The notes below the pieces were generated by a model. That model made no database searches, was not told the origin of the DNA, and saw only the letters and a list, made by a program, of their open reading frames with translations. The translations under genes were made by a program, and so were the position numbers. This document shows positions 49,564 through 58,500 of a DNA stretch of 64,000 nt, one piece after another; position 1 is the first letter of the stretch, and each line of letters opens with the position of its first letter. The stretch covers positions 1-64,000 of the forward strand of contig JAOPUZ010000075.1 in assembly GCA_025966315.1 (NCBI GenBank), in the 5' to 3' direction. The DNA comes from Frankiales bacterium. Lineage in GTDB: Bacteria; Actinomycetota; Actinomycetes; Mycobacteriales; Jatrophihabitantaceae.

Positions 49564-51405
49564 TTACTTGATGAGGACCGAACGTGCCGTCTGGTAGCTG
49601 TAGCTGGTGTCGTACTTGATCGAGGCGACAATCCGGAACGAGATCCGGTGTCCCCGGTAATTCGAGGGAATCTTGAACGCCGAGTGCACGGCGCCCCTGA
49701 TGATCCGGCCATCCACGTACCACCGGACGGCCACGGTCGGACGTAGCGCGGCACCATGAACTGAGTCGGAGCGGAACGCGATCGGAGCGACGCGGACGGT
49801 CGCCCCGCGCTTGAGCGTCCCGACTATGTGTGGCTTCGAGGTTGCGACGATCTTGTGGTTGGTGACCACCCAGGAGAACTTCATGGTCGCCGCGCCGGCC
49901 GTCGCATCGGTGGCCCGCACGGTGATCACGTAGGTCCGTGGCGCGGTCGGGTTACCTATGATCGTGCCGTTGGCGTACATCCGCGTTCCCGGCGGAAGCC
50001 CTGTCGCGGTATAGGTGATCTTCGTGCCGAGCACCGAATCGGTGGCGATCGTGTTGACGGTGAGCCGGGCGCCGGTGAAGCTGCGCGCCGTGCCGGGATT
50101 GTGAATCGAAATCCGGTTCGGCGTTGGGATAGCGCCGAATCCACGCACCCCGTTCGGAGTGCCCAGACCGGTCGGGCCATCCCAACCCTTGGCCGCCACG
50201 CACAGCACGGACGGACAGTCGCCGTTGGCATTGAACAGGATGTCGTTGAAGGACGAGGCACGGGCGTACAGGCTCGAAACCGGAGCCAGTCGCGGATCCG
50301 GGACGCCGGCCGACGCGTACATCGCCGCAACCAGCGGAGCCGCCTCGGACGTCCCGCCAATCTGTTCCCAACCACCCTGAGCGGATTCATAAACCGATAT
50401 CCCGCCAAAGTTCGGGTCGGCGGCCGCGGAGATGTCGGATACTGCGCGCTTCGCGCAGACGGTCTTGGAGACGACTGATTGGAAGGCGGGCTTGGCGGTC
50501 ACCGTCGAGCAACCTGATCCGCCACCTTCGGTCAGGTCCGCGCTGCCCCAGGCCTGTTCGTACCAACCGCGGACCTCTGACCGGTCCGGTTCGATCGAAG
50601 TGCCGCCGACCGCAATCACCTTCGGCGAGGAGGCCGGATAGGACGTGCCGCCGTTGTAGCCGGAGTCGCCGGTGGCCGCGAAGTAAGCAACCCCGGGAAC
50701 GTTGAAGTAGGCGGCGTCGTAGCTGGCCTGCGTCGTCATCTCGATGCCGCCCCAGGACATCGTCACGAACTTCGCCCCGAGGTTCGTGGCGGTCTTGACC
50801 GCGGCGAACAGGCTGTCACCGTTGCTGTTGGCCTCGACGAGCAGGATGTGACACGTCGGGCAGGCCGCCGAAACCGAAGCCAGATCGAGCGCTGTTTCCG
50901 AGGCCCAGCCCTCGTCGACCTCAGTGGGTAGCACGCTCGGGCTGCCGCGCTGACCGACTTTGCGGAAGCATCCGTTCGCGGTCGTGCAGGCGGGCAGGCG
51001 GTAGTGTGCGCGGTAAACGGCCAGGTCCGATTCCGCGTTCGCGGTTTCGAACGCATCAATGATCGCCACGGTATTCGTCAGGGTCGAGGCCGGCAGGTTG
51101 TAGGCGGCGCCGATGTTCGCCGGCGTGAGCGTGAAGTTCAGTGCATTGGTCACGAACGGCGTTCGGGTGGTCTTGCGTTCGGCAAAACAGCTGAATTTGC
51201 CCGCGGTCGAACAAACCTTGGACGTGGGCGCCGGTGAGCTGCTCATCGGCCGGAAGGCGTGAATCGTGCTCGCGTTGGCCGGAGCCACCATGGTGACCAC
51301 GATTGCGACCGCGGCCGACAGGACCGCCAATGTCGCCGCTGGCCGACACGAGCGTCTGAGCCGGTGGATTCGTGCGAACGCGGCATTTTGCCGACTGTCG
51401 ACCAT
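49564..51405 (-). CDS. Secreted S53 (sedolisin) peptidase with C-terminal Ig-like domain
   Basis: 613 residues. Signal peptide with hydrophobic core LAVLSAAVAIVVTMV and cleavage near ANA-ST (about 46). The catalytic domain at about 90-415 has Glu170 and Asp174 in EGWASETALDLASV, oxyanion Asp247 in ATGDSG and Ser353 in GGTSEAAPLVA. The usual 150-200-residue S53 propeptide is absent or very short (about 45-90). The C-terminal 190 residues form Ig-like beta domains. Sedolisins are acid endopeptidases. A GC hairpin CCCGC-CA-GCGGG lies just after the stop (49545-49556). Divergent from the MFS gene. Confidence 0.93.
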   Translation of the reverse strand: MVDSRQNAAFARIHRLRRSCRPAATLAVLSAAVAIVVTMVAPANASTIHAFRPMSSSPAPTSKVCSTAGKFSCFAERKTTRTPFVTNALNFTLTPANIGAAYNLPASTLTNTVAIIDAFETANAESDLAVYRAHYRLPACTTANGCFRKVGQRGSPSVLPTEVDEGWASETALDLASVSAACPTCHILLVEANSNGDSLFAAVKTATNLGAKFVTMSWGGIEMTTQASYDAAYFNVPGVAYFAATGDSGYNGGTSYPASSPKVIAVGGTSIEPDRSEVRGWYEQAWGSADLTEGGGSGCSTVTAKPAFQSVVSKTVCAKRAVSDISAAADPNFGGISVYESAQGGWEQIGGTSEAAPLVAAMYASAGVPDPRLAPVSSLYARASSFNDILFNANGDCPSVLCVAAKGWDGPTGLGTPNGVRGFGAIPTPNRISIHNPGTARSFTGARLTVNTIATDSVLGTKITYTATGLPPGTRMYANGTIIGNPTAPRTYVITVRATDATAGAATMKFSWVVTNHKIVATSKPHIVGTLKRGATVRVAPIAFRSDSVHGAALRPTVAVRWYVDGRIIRGAVHSAFKIPSNYRGHRISFRIVASIKYDTSYSYQTARSVLIK

Positions 51406-51683
51406 TTACTACGACACCCCCGTGAAGTAGTCGAACACCGAGTCCGACAGCGGTTAACGATAACTTAACATAAACAAACGAATAAGACGCGGGGTATGCC
51501 GCCGCCTCCGGCACCAGTACCGCAGACCAGTCGCTCCAACGCCGGCGTCGGACGAAGCAGAAAGGGCGTTTTTTCCGATTTACAGGTCGGATGCAGGATT
51601 CACAGGATGCCGTATTCTGCAGTCGGCGTGGTTGGGGCGGGTTCCGGTTCTGGGGGTGCGGGTTGGCGTCGGCGACGAGACGC

Positions 51684-53153
51684 ATGTCCGGCATTCGGGA
51701 ACGCGTAGCGGGCAACCCGAAATATCCACGGTGGCTACTTCTGACCACTTTGATCGGGATGTTCTCGACGACCTTCCCGGTCACCGTGCTGAGCATCTCT
51801 ATCAAGCCGATCGCCGAGGATCTGCACTCCGTCCCGAGCACGATCACCTGGGTGACGACCGCACCGATGCTGGCCGCGGCCGTCTGCACACCGGTGCTCG
51901 GCCGACTCGGTGATCTGCGCGGTCATCGACGGATGTACCTGGCCGGCCTGCTGACGGCCAGCTTCTTCGCCCTCATGACGGCGCTGGCCTGGAGCGCATT
52001 CAGCCTGATCGCGTTCCGGACGCTGTCCCAGCTCGGTGCCGCGGCCACCGTCCCGTCGACTTTCGCGATGCTGTTTCGGTCGTTCCCGCCGAACGAGCGG
52101 GTACGGGCGTCCTCGCTCGCCTCCGGAACGCTGGCCGCGGCCTCGGTGGTCGGCGTGATCATCGGCGGCCCGCTGATCGATCTGATCGGCTGGCGCCCAA
52201 TCTTCTTCATGCAGACGGCAATCTCGTTCATTGCGTTGGTGCCCGCGCTCATCGTGCTGCGCCCCGACAAACCGTCGCAGGAGCGCGACCCGATCGACTA
52301 CCTGGGCGCGGTCGTGCTTGGGGTGGCCACCTTCGCGTTGACCTTCGGCATCAACCGGATCGGCGTCTGGGGTCCGACCCCGGTGACTGTCGGCGCGCTG
52401 GTCGTCGCCCCGCTGGCCGCCTGGCTGCTGATCTGGGTCGAGCGCCGGGCCGCGGCGCCGTTGCTGCCGCTGCGCGTGCTGTCGGCCCGCAACACCCGGG
52501 TCGTCATCGCTACGACGTTCCTGCTGGGCCTGGGCTGGATGGGCAACTTCATCGTGACACCGTTGCTGTTGCAGTCGGTGATGGGACTGACCGCGGCGAT
52601 CACCTCGCTGGTCACCGTGCCACGCGCCGGCTCGATCGTGCTGGTGTCACCGTTCGCCGGCCGGCTGGGGATCCGGTTCGGCGAACGCAAACTCGTGGTC
52701 GGCTCCTGCATCGCCCTGAGCCTGGTGATGTGCCTGCTCTCCTTCGCCGCCTACACGACCACCCTGATCGTCGTGATCGTCGCGCTGTCGCTGAGCGGGC
52801 TGGCCTTCGGCAATGCGCAGCCGGGGTTGCTGTCGGCCATGGGTCATGCCGTCAGCGAGAAGGATTTCGGATTGGCGACCTCGCTGCAGCAGACCTCGAA
52901 CCAGATTGGCGGGGTCGTCGGCATCGGCCTGTTCACGGCGATCGCCGCCGACTCGACCACGCCCGGCCCGTTTGCCTTCGTCTACCTGATCACCGCCGGC
53001 ATTGCCGCGCTGGCCGCCGTCATCTCGCTGCGGATGCGGGACAGCCACGCCGGGCCAGTGCACAGCCAGGCGGTGGTGGACGACGGCTTTGACCCCGCTC
53101 CTATCGAATCGATCGCGGCCGCAGAGCAAGCGGTCCGGACGCCGACGACCTGA
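51684..53153 (+). CDS. MFS exporter, DHA2-like family
   Basis: 489 residues from ATG 51684; an earlier in-frame ATG at 51591 adds an atypical 31 residues. Fourteen hydrophobic segments. Motif A is LGRLGDLRGHRRMYLAGLL (about 70-88), and GTLAAASVVGVIIGGPLIDL and WRPIFFMQTAISFIALVPAL follow. The late segments around LSLSGLAFGNAQPGLLSAMG and TSLQQTSNQIGGVVGIGLFT are typical for DHA2 drug exporters. The polar C-terminal tail is about 35 residues. The region 51440-51490 upstream is AT-rich and probably contains promoters for this gene and the divergent peptidase. Substrate unknown. Confidence 0.92.
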   Translation: MSGIRERVAGNPKYPRWLLLTTLIGMFSTTFPVTVLSISIKPIAEDLHSVPSTITWVTTAPMLAAAVCTPVLGRLGDLRGHRRMYLAGLLTASFFALMTALAWSAFSLIAFRTLSQLGAAATVPSTFAMLFRSFPPNERVRASSLASGTLAAASVVGVIIGGPLIDLIGWRPIFFMQTAISFIALVPALIVLRPDKPSQERDPIDYLGAVVLGVATFALTFGINRIGVWGPTPVTVGALVVAPLAAWLLIWVERRAAAPLLPLRVLSARNTRVVIATTFLLGLGWMGNFIVTPLLLQSVMGLTAAITSLVTVPRAGSIVLVSPFAGRLGIRFGERKLVVGSCIALSLVMCLLSFAAYTTTLIVVIVALSLSGLAFGNAQPGLLSAMGHAVSEKDFGLATSLQQTSNQIGGVVGIGLFTAIAADSTTPGPFAFVYLITAGIAALAAVISLRMRDSHAGPVHSQAVVDDGFDPAPIESIAAAEQAVRTPTT

Positions 53154-53290
53154 TCTGACCTACTGCGGAGTCGTTTGTCGGGGGATGGGATTGGGCCGTC
53201 GCATGCTCAGCGTTCAGCGTTCACAGCCATGCCCATTGGATCTGCTCCAATTTCGACGCCGTAGCCGCATGCGGGGCACCGCGCACGCTT

Positions 53291-53338
53291 GGGCGCAGTG
53301 TCGAGCCGCCGTCGCTCGCACGGCTCGACACTGCGCCC
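53291..53338. terminator. Perfect 18-bp stem-loop between convergent genes
   Basis: GGGCGCAGTGTCGAGCCG (53291-53308), a 12-base loop, and CGGCTCGACACTGCGCCC (53321-53338). It lies between the MFS stop (53153) and the TauD stop (53354) and is well placed as a bidirectional terminator. No U-tract follows on either strand, as is common in high-GC genomes. Confidence 0.75.
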
Positions 53339-53353
53339 GTGGTGGCGTGTGCC

Positions 53354-54286
53354 TCAGGCGGCTGTTGTGAGATCGGCGATCGGGCTGTAGTGCGAGGCGT
53401 CACCGACGATGGAGTAGCTGAACTCACCGGTGACGCCGACCGGGATGTCACCCGCGACGGTGACCCGGTTCAGTCGGCGAGGCAGGTCGTCGTAGTTGTC
53501 GATGGCGTAGTGCTGGGTGATGCGGTTGTCGAACAGAACCAGCTGGTTGGGTTGCCAGGACACCCGCAGCACGTTCTCGGGCCGGGTGACGTAGGCCTGC
53601 AGCAGGCGGAGGATGTCGCGGGACTCGGTGCCTGACAGCCCAACGATGCGTTGGGCGAACCCGCCGATGAAAAGGCCGCGCTCGCCGGTGAGCGGGTGCA
53701 CGCGCACCACGGGGTGGACCGTCTCGTACTTGATAGAGGTGAACACCTCGCGGCGTTCGGTTGCTCCATCCTGCTCAAGGTTGGCCGGGACGGCGTAGTC
53801 GTAGTCGTTGGTGTGGACTGCGGTGAGGGTGTCAGCGAAGGCGCGCAGCGCGGGCGGCAGATCACGGTAGGCCGCTGCGGTGTTCGCTATCTGGGTCTCC
53901 CCGCCGTATGGCGGGACGGTAATGCTACGCAGCGTGGACACCTGCGGCGGGTTGAGGACGAAGGTGACGTCGGTGTGCCAGCTGTTGGCGCGGCCCTGCT
54001 CGGAGTCGACAGGCAGCACGTTCGGTGCCCCGTCGATCGACGCGACGGTGGGGTGAGCCTTGGTCAGCGGTCCGAAGTGGCTGGCGAAGCGTTGCTGGCC
54101 AGTGTCATCGAGGGTGGCGTCGTGAAACACCAGAGCCTTGTGCTCGTTCAGCGCCTGGCGGATCTCACGCACCGTCTCCCGGTCCAGGTCGCCGGTGACG
54201 TCGGCGCCGCTGACGACTGCACCGATCCGGCCGCTGATCTTGCGTACTTCTAGCTGTGTGCTGCTCGTGCTGATGGTCGAGGTCAT
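53354..54286 (-). CDS. TauD/TfdA-family alpha-ketoglutarate-dependent dioxygenase
   Basis: 310 residues. Iron ligands His104 and Asp106 (WHTD) and His259 (RITQHYAIDNYD); the ketoglutarate-binding Arg is probably Arg274 in RRLNRVTV. The family oxidises taurine, alkyl sulfates or alkanesulfonates to release sulfite or sulfate. The ATG overlaps the TGA of the flavin monooxygenase by four bases (ATGA 54283-54286), and ABC genes for a sulfonate-type substrate lie upstream. It is the last gene of the organosulfur operon. Whether the substrate is taurine, a sulfate ester (AtsK-like) or another organosulfur compound is open. Confidence 0.94.
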   Translation of the reverse strand: MTSTISTSSTQLEVRKISGRIGAVVSGADVTGDLDRETVREIRQALNEHKALVFHDATLDDTGQQRFASHFGPLTKAHPTVASIDGAPNVLPVDSEQGRANSWHTDVTFVLNPPQVSTLRSITVPPYGGETQIANTAAAYRDLPPALRAFADTLTAVHTNDYDYAVPANLEQDGATERREVFTSIKYETVHPVVRVHPLTGERGLFIGGFAQRIVGLSGTESRDILRLLQAYVTRPENVLRVSWQPNQLVLFDNRITQHYAIDNYDDLPRRLNRVTVAGDIPVGVTGEFSYSIVGDASHYSPIADLTTAA

Positions 54287-55656
54287 GCTGCGTTCTCCTT
54301 GGTCTGTGGGGTGAATTGGGTCTGCGTCGGTGGGGTCAATTGGGTCTGCGCGCTGAACTGGTTGAGGGGTCGGGTGAGCCCGTAGTGCTCGCGCAGCGTG
54401 GTGCCGGTGTATTCGGTGCGGAACAGTCCGCGGCGGCGCAGTTCGGGCACGACCTGGTACACGAAGTCGGTGAGCCCGCCAGGCAGGGTGGCGGGCATGA
54501 TGTTGAAGCCGTCGGCCGCGCCGTCGAGGAACCAATGCTCGATCTCGTCGGCGACCTGCACTGGGGTCCCGGCGAAGACCCGATGGCCGCGGCCGCCGGC
54601 CAGCCGCTCGAGAAGCTGCCTGATGGTGAGGCTCTCGCGTTTGGCGAGATTTGTGACTAGGTCGAAGCGGCTCTGGTTGCCTTCGGTGTGCGAGCCGACG
54701 TCCGGGAGCGGCCCGTCGAGGTTGTAGCTGAACAGGTCGTGATCGAGCAGGGTCGACAGTTGCCGCAGGCCGTAGTCGGGGTTGATCAGCCCGTTGAGGT
54801 CTGCCTCACGCTGGCGGGCCTGGGACTCTGTCGCGCCGAGGATGGCGCTGATCCCGGGCAGGATTTTGACCTGCTCCGGGCTGCGGCCGTACCGCGCCAG
54901 ACGTGACTTGACGTCGTCGTAGAACGCCTTTCCGTCCGCGAAGGTCTGCTGGGCGGTGAACACTGCCTCGGCGAATCGGGCCGCGTACTCCTTGCCGGTC
55001 TCTGATGATCCGGCCTGCACGAGCAACGGGTGGCCCTGCACCGGCCGTGGCGTGTTGAGCGGGCCCTGCACCTGGAAGTGCTGCCCGGCGTGATCCACCG
55101 TGTGGATCTTGTCAGCGTCGGCGAAGATCCCGGACGCCTTGTCGATGACCAGCGCGTCGTCCTCCCAACTGTCCCAGAGCTTGGTGACCACATCGAGGAA
55201 CTCCGTGGCCCGCTCGTAGCGCAGTTCGTGGTCGGGGCGGGCGTCGAGGTTGAAGTTGCGGGCCTCGTCCGCCCCGGCAGAGGTCACGATGTTCCAACCA
55301 GCGCGTCCGTGGCTGAGGTGATCCAGCGAGGCGAATTTCCGGGCCAGGTGGTAGGGCTCGTTGTAGGTGGTGGACGCGGTGGCGATCAGCCCGATCCGGT
55401 CCGTCACCGCCGCCAACGCCGACAGCAGGGTCAGGGGTTCGAACTGGCTGTGGGAGTTGTAGCGGACATTGCCCCACAATGCGACGCCGTCGGCGAGGAA
55501 GAGAGAGTCGAGCTTGCCGGCCTCAGCGACGCGGGCGATATCGGCGTAATGCTTCAGGGTCAGGGCGTTGGCGGGATCGGTGTCGGGATGGCGCCAGGCG
55601 GCCTCGTGGTGGCCATTGGCCGAAATGAACACGTTCAGATGCAACTGCTTGCTCAC
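54283..55656 (-). CDS. LLM-class flavin monooxygenase, NtaA/SnaA/DszA family
   Basis: 457 residues from GTG 55656 (AAGGAG nine bases upstream). Family blocks: MSKQLHLNVFISANGHHEAA, RVAEAGKLDSLFLADGVALW and LDHLSHGRAGWNIVTSAGAD, then KASGIFADADKIHTVDHAGQ. These FMNH2-dependent monooxygenases (nitrilotriacetate, pristinamycin, dibenzothiophene sulfone) need a separate flavin reductase, not present here. Context points to desulfurisation of an organic sulfur compound. The C-terminal 20 residues are a Gln/Thr/Pro repeat (TQTQFTPQT type) encoded by near-repeats at 54300-54350. Confidence 0.93.
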   Translation of the reverse strand: MSKQLHLNVFISANGHHEAAWRHPDTDPANALTLKHYADIARVAEAGKLDSLFLADGVALWGNVRYNSHSQFEPLTLLSALAAVTDRIGLIATASTTYNEPYHLARKFASLDHLSHGRAGWNIVTSAGADEARNFNLDARPDHELRYERATEFLDVVTKLWDSWEDDALVIDKASGIFADADKIHTVDHAGQHFQVQGPLNTPRPVQGHPLLVQAGSSETGKEYAARFAEAVFTAQQTFADGKAFYDDVKSRLARYGRSPEQVKILPGISAILGATESQARQREADLNGLINPDYGLRQLSTLLDHDLFSYNLDGPLPDVGSHTEGNQSRFDLVTNLAKRESLTIRQLLERLAGGRGHRVFAGTPVQVADEIEHWFLDGAADGFNIMPATLPGGLTDFVYQVVPELRRRGLFRTEYTGTTLREHYGLTRPLNQFSAQTQLTPPTQTQFTPQTKENAA

Positions 55657-55694
55657 GGGGTGGAGCTCCTTGGTCTTGAGCGGGCACGAGTTTT

Positions 55695-56573
55695 TTAGCG
55701 GGCGAGGGCGGCGCCGGTGCGCCACCGTGAGAAGTACCGTTCGAGTCGGAGGAATCCGTAGTTGACCGCCACCCCGAGAATGGAGGTGGCGAGGATCGCG
55801 GCGTACATGTCCGGGATCTGGAAGCTCGATTGGGCGTTGACGATCTCGAAGCCCAGACCCGCCTTCGCGCCGACCATTTCAGCGGCGATCAGCACCAGGA
55901 TCGAGGAGGTGGCGGCCATTCTGATGCCGGTGAAGATGGTCGGCACCGCCGAAGGCAGAATCACCTTGACAAATAGGCTCGGACTGGACAGTCCGAGGGT
56001 GCGGGCCGCGCGGACCAGCAACGGGTCGACGGTTTTCACCCCTAACACTGTGTTGAGCAGGATCGGGAAGAAGCTGGCGTAGCTGACGAGGGCGATCTTC
56101 GAGGTCTCCCCGATGCCCAGCAGCAGCGTGAACACCGGCAACAGCGCCAGCGCGGCGGTGTTGCGGAACACCTCCAGCAATGGGTTGAGGAAGCTCTCCA
56201 CCGGCTGGTACCAGCCGGTCAGCAGCCCCAGCGGTATCGCGGTCAAGACCGCGATACCGAAGCCGATGACCGAACGGGTCAGGCTCGCCTTCACATCAGA
56301 AGTCAGCTGCCCGTTCTCGATCAGCCGCCAGGCCGCCTGCAGGTCCTCGTGCAGCGGAGGCAGGAAGACGCGGGTCTGCCCGTCTAGCAGATGATTCGGA
56401 CCGAACTCCCACAGCAGTAGGAACAGTCCGATTGCCGCTGACTTCCACACCCCCCGGCTGATGAGGGCGGCGCCCCGCCGAACGGCGCTTCGGCGGGACG
56501 GCGGCGGAACCACCGCGGCGGAAGGCCCAGTAGTGAGCTGTGTTGTCGAGACCGCGGTGTCCAGCGTGGTCAT
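55695..56573 (-). CDS. ABC transporter permease for sulfonate/nitrate/taurine-type substrate
   Basis: 292 residues, six membrane segments. The N-terminal 35 residues are cytoplasmic. The EAA loop is LVRAARTLGLSSPSLFVKVI LPSAVP (about 190-212, spaced here for legibility), and the segment ILVLIAAEMVGAKAGLGFEI is typical of SsuC/TauC/NrtB proteins. ATG overlaps the ATPase TGA by four bases (56570-56573). The flavin monooxygenase follows after 38 bases. Part of the organosulfur uptake system. Confidence 0.93.
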   Translation of the reverse strand: MTTLDTAVSTTQLTTGPSAAVVPPPSRRSAVRRGAALISRGVWKSAAIGLFLLLWEFGPNHLLDGQTRVFLPPLHEDLQAAWRLIENGQLTSDVKASLTRSVIGFGIAVLTAIPLGLLTGWYQPVESFLNPLLEVFRNTAALALLPVFTLLLGIGETSKIALVSYASFFPILLNTVLGVKTVDPLLVRAARTLGLSSPSLFVKVILPSAVPTIFTGIRMAATSSILVLIAAEMVGAKAGLGFEIVNAQSSFQIPDMYAAILATSILGVAVNYGFLRLERYFSRWRTGAALAR

Positions 56574-57376
56574 CGGGCTGTCCTGTCTTCGGTGTGCAGC
56601 AGCGACCAGATGTGGTGGCGATGGTGCACGAATCTCGGATCCGAACGCAGGTCGCTGCCGACTTGCAGGGCGCCCCGGTCGGCGAGGTTGATGTCGAGGG
56701 TCTCGATGACCCGGCCGGGATGAGCTGAGAGGACAACGACCCGTTGGCCGAGGTAGACCGCCTCGTCGATGGCGTGGGTGATGAACACGATCGTCTTTCC
56801 GGTCTGGTTCCAGATCCGCAGCAGCTCATCCTGCAGTTGTTCGCGGGTTTGCGCGTCCAGGGCGGCGAAGGGCTCGTCCATCAAGAGGATCCCGGGCTCG
56901 TAGGCCAGGCTGCGGGCGATAGCGACCCGCTGTTTCATTCCTCCGGACAGCTCATGCGGGTATCGGGCGGCGAACCCAGCCAGACCGACCAGGTCTAGAT
57001 AATGCCGCGCCACCGTCTGGCGTTGCCGGTGTCGCAGGCCTTTGGCCTCCAGCCCGAACTCGACGTTGGACAAGGCAGTACGCCACGGGAACAGCGCGTA
57101 TTGCTGAAACACCACCGCGCGGTCCAAGCCCGGCCCGGTCACCGGCTGGCCGTCGATTTCAATCCTGCCCGACGTCGGCTTGCTCAACCCACCGAGCAGG
57201 TCGAGCAGCGTCGTCTTGCCGGATCCACTCGGTCCGACCAACGCCACGAACTCCCCAGCCGCGATGTCGAGGGTAATTCCGTCGACGGCGGTCACGACCT
57301 GGCCCGCGGGCTGATCGCGTGTCGGGCGGACGGTGTACTGCTTGCTCACGTTGTGCAGGCTGATCGTTGAGGTCAT
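56570..57376 (-). CDS. ABC transporter ATP-binding protein for sulfonate/nitrate/taurine-type substrate
   Basis: 268 residues. Walker A GPSGSGKTTLLDLLGG (about 53-68), Q-loop VVFQQYALFPW, signature ELSGGMKQRVAIARSLAYEP (about 142-161), Walker B ILLMDEPFAALDAQTREQLQ and the switch His in IVFITHAIDEAVYLGQRVVV. These are SsuB/TauB features. ATG 57376 lies five bases after the binding-protein stop. An earlier non-ATG start at 57385 is possible but overlaps that stop. Confidence 0.95.
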   Translation of the reverse strand: MTSTISLHNVSKQYTVRPTRDQPAGQVVTAVDGITLDIAAGEFVALVGPSGSGKTTLLDLLGGLSKPTSGRIEIDGQPVTGPGLDRAVVFQQYALFPWRTALSNVEFGLEAKGLRHRQRQTVARHYLDLVGLAGFAARYPHELSGGMKQRVAIARSLAYEPGILLMDEPFAALDAQTREQLQDELLRIWNQTGKTIVFITHAIDEAVYLGQRVVVLSAHPGRVIETLDINLADRGALQVGSDLRSDPRFVHHRHHIWSLLHTEDRTAR

Positions 57377-57381
57377 TGCGA

Positions 57382-58419
57382 TCACTCGGCGCCCGACGCA
57401 ATTAGGCCGTTGTAGGCATTGGTGTAGTACTTGGACGGGTCAAGTGCGTCGCCCTTGATGATGCCCGCCGACTGCAACCAGTCGGACCACTCGGTGAAGT
57501 CCTGGTCGCTGATCGCCCCGCCCTTGGACGCGATTCCGATGCTCTTCCAGTACTGAAGGTTCGAGGTGCTCTCGTTCCGGCCTCGACCCTTGATGATCTT
57601 CGTGAACTCAGCGATCACCTGCTCACGCGGGGTCCTTCGTTCCCACTCGATGGCCTTGGCCACTGCTGTGACAAAGGTCTTGACGGTGTCGGGGTTCTTT
57701 TTGATGAAGTCGTCACGGAAGACATATTGGCCGCCGTTGTACGCGCTGAAGATCGCGTAGTCGCTGAAGACCGAGCGTAGGCCGCCCGCGGCGATCGCAT
57801 GGTCCTGCAGCACGCCACTCAGTCCGCCGACGTCGATCTGGCCTTTGCGGATCGCCTCCTCGGTGTTGTTCGGCGGAACGACGACCAGCTGGACCTGCTT
57901 GATCTCACTCGCCGACAATCCGTTCTGCGACAGATATGTGTCGATCACTGCTTCGGCGTTGGCCCCGATGGTGTTCACGCCGATCTTCTTACCGATCAGA
58001 TCCCGGGCGGAATGAATCGGCGAATTGCCTAGCGCGTAATAGCCCTGAAAGGTCTTGGCGTCCGTGCCGTAGTAGTTGATCACCGCCTTCACCGGTGCGC
58101 CGGCCTCGATCAGCTTGACCACCGCACCGGTGAAAGCGCCACCGAAGTCGGTCTGATCAGTAGCCGCGGACTGAATATCCTGCGGCCCGGAAATGGTGTT
58201 GCCCACCCACTTCAGCTTGGTGTTGCCCAGGTAGCCAAGATCGGCGGCAAGCTCCGGAAGCGACACCGCGTTCGCCGAGCCTTGATATCGCAGTGTCGTC
58301 ACCTCAGTCCTACCGCTGGAACTGGCTTTGGTCGCAGAGTTTGCGCTCGAGCAGGCTGTGAGGCCAACCGCAACGGCCACAGCAGCCGCGACAACGATGA
58401 GCGGGTAATTCTTGTTCAC
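57382..58419 (-). CDS. ABC transporter substrate-binding lipoprotein, SsuA/NrtA-like
   Basis: 345 residues from GTG 58419 (AAGGAAG seven bases upstream). Lipoprotein signal: VNKNYPLIVVAAAVAVAVGL followed by TAC-SS (Cys about 23). The binding domain begins TEVTTLRYQGSANAVSLPEL. SPIHSARDLIGKKIGVNTIG (about 132) is the conserved hinge region of SsuA/TauA proteins. First gene of the operon binding protein - ATPase - permease - flavin monooxygenase - TauD dioxygenase. The ligand should be an aliphatic or aromatic sulfonate or sulfate ester, inferred from the two oxygenases. Confidence 0.94.
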   Translation of the reverse strand: MNKNYPLIVVAAAVAVAVGLTACSSANSATKASSSGRTEVTTLRYQGSANAVSLPELAADLGYLGNTKLKWVGNTISGPQDIQSAATDQTDFGGAFTGAVVKLIEAGAPVKAVINYYGTDAKTFQGYYALGNSPIHSARDLIGKKIGVNTIGANAEAVIDTYLSQNGLSASEIKQVQLVVVPPNNTEEAIRKGQIDVGGLSGVLQDHAIAAGGLRSVFSDYAIFSAYNGGQYVFRDDFIKKNPDTVKTFVTAVAKAIEWERRTPREQVIAEFTKIIKGRGRNESTSNLQYWKSIGIASKGGAISDQDFTEWSDWLQSAGIIKGDALDPSKYYTNAYNGLIASGAE

Positions 58420-58457
58420 AGAGTTCTTCCTTGACGAATCGATGACATGGACATGGA

Positions 58458-58481
58458 CATGCCTGTATTTCGATAGGCATG
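58458..58481. promoter_or_regulatory. Inverted repeat upstream of the organosulfur operon
   Basis: CATGCCT, ten bases, AGGCATG. It lies 39-62 bases before the GTG of the binding-protein gene, in the position of a promoter-proximal operator. Confidence 0.5.
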
Positions 58482-58500
58482 GTAGAGATTGCACTTAAAA

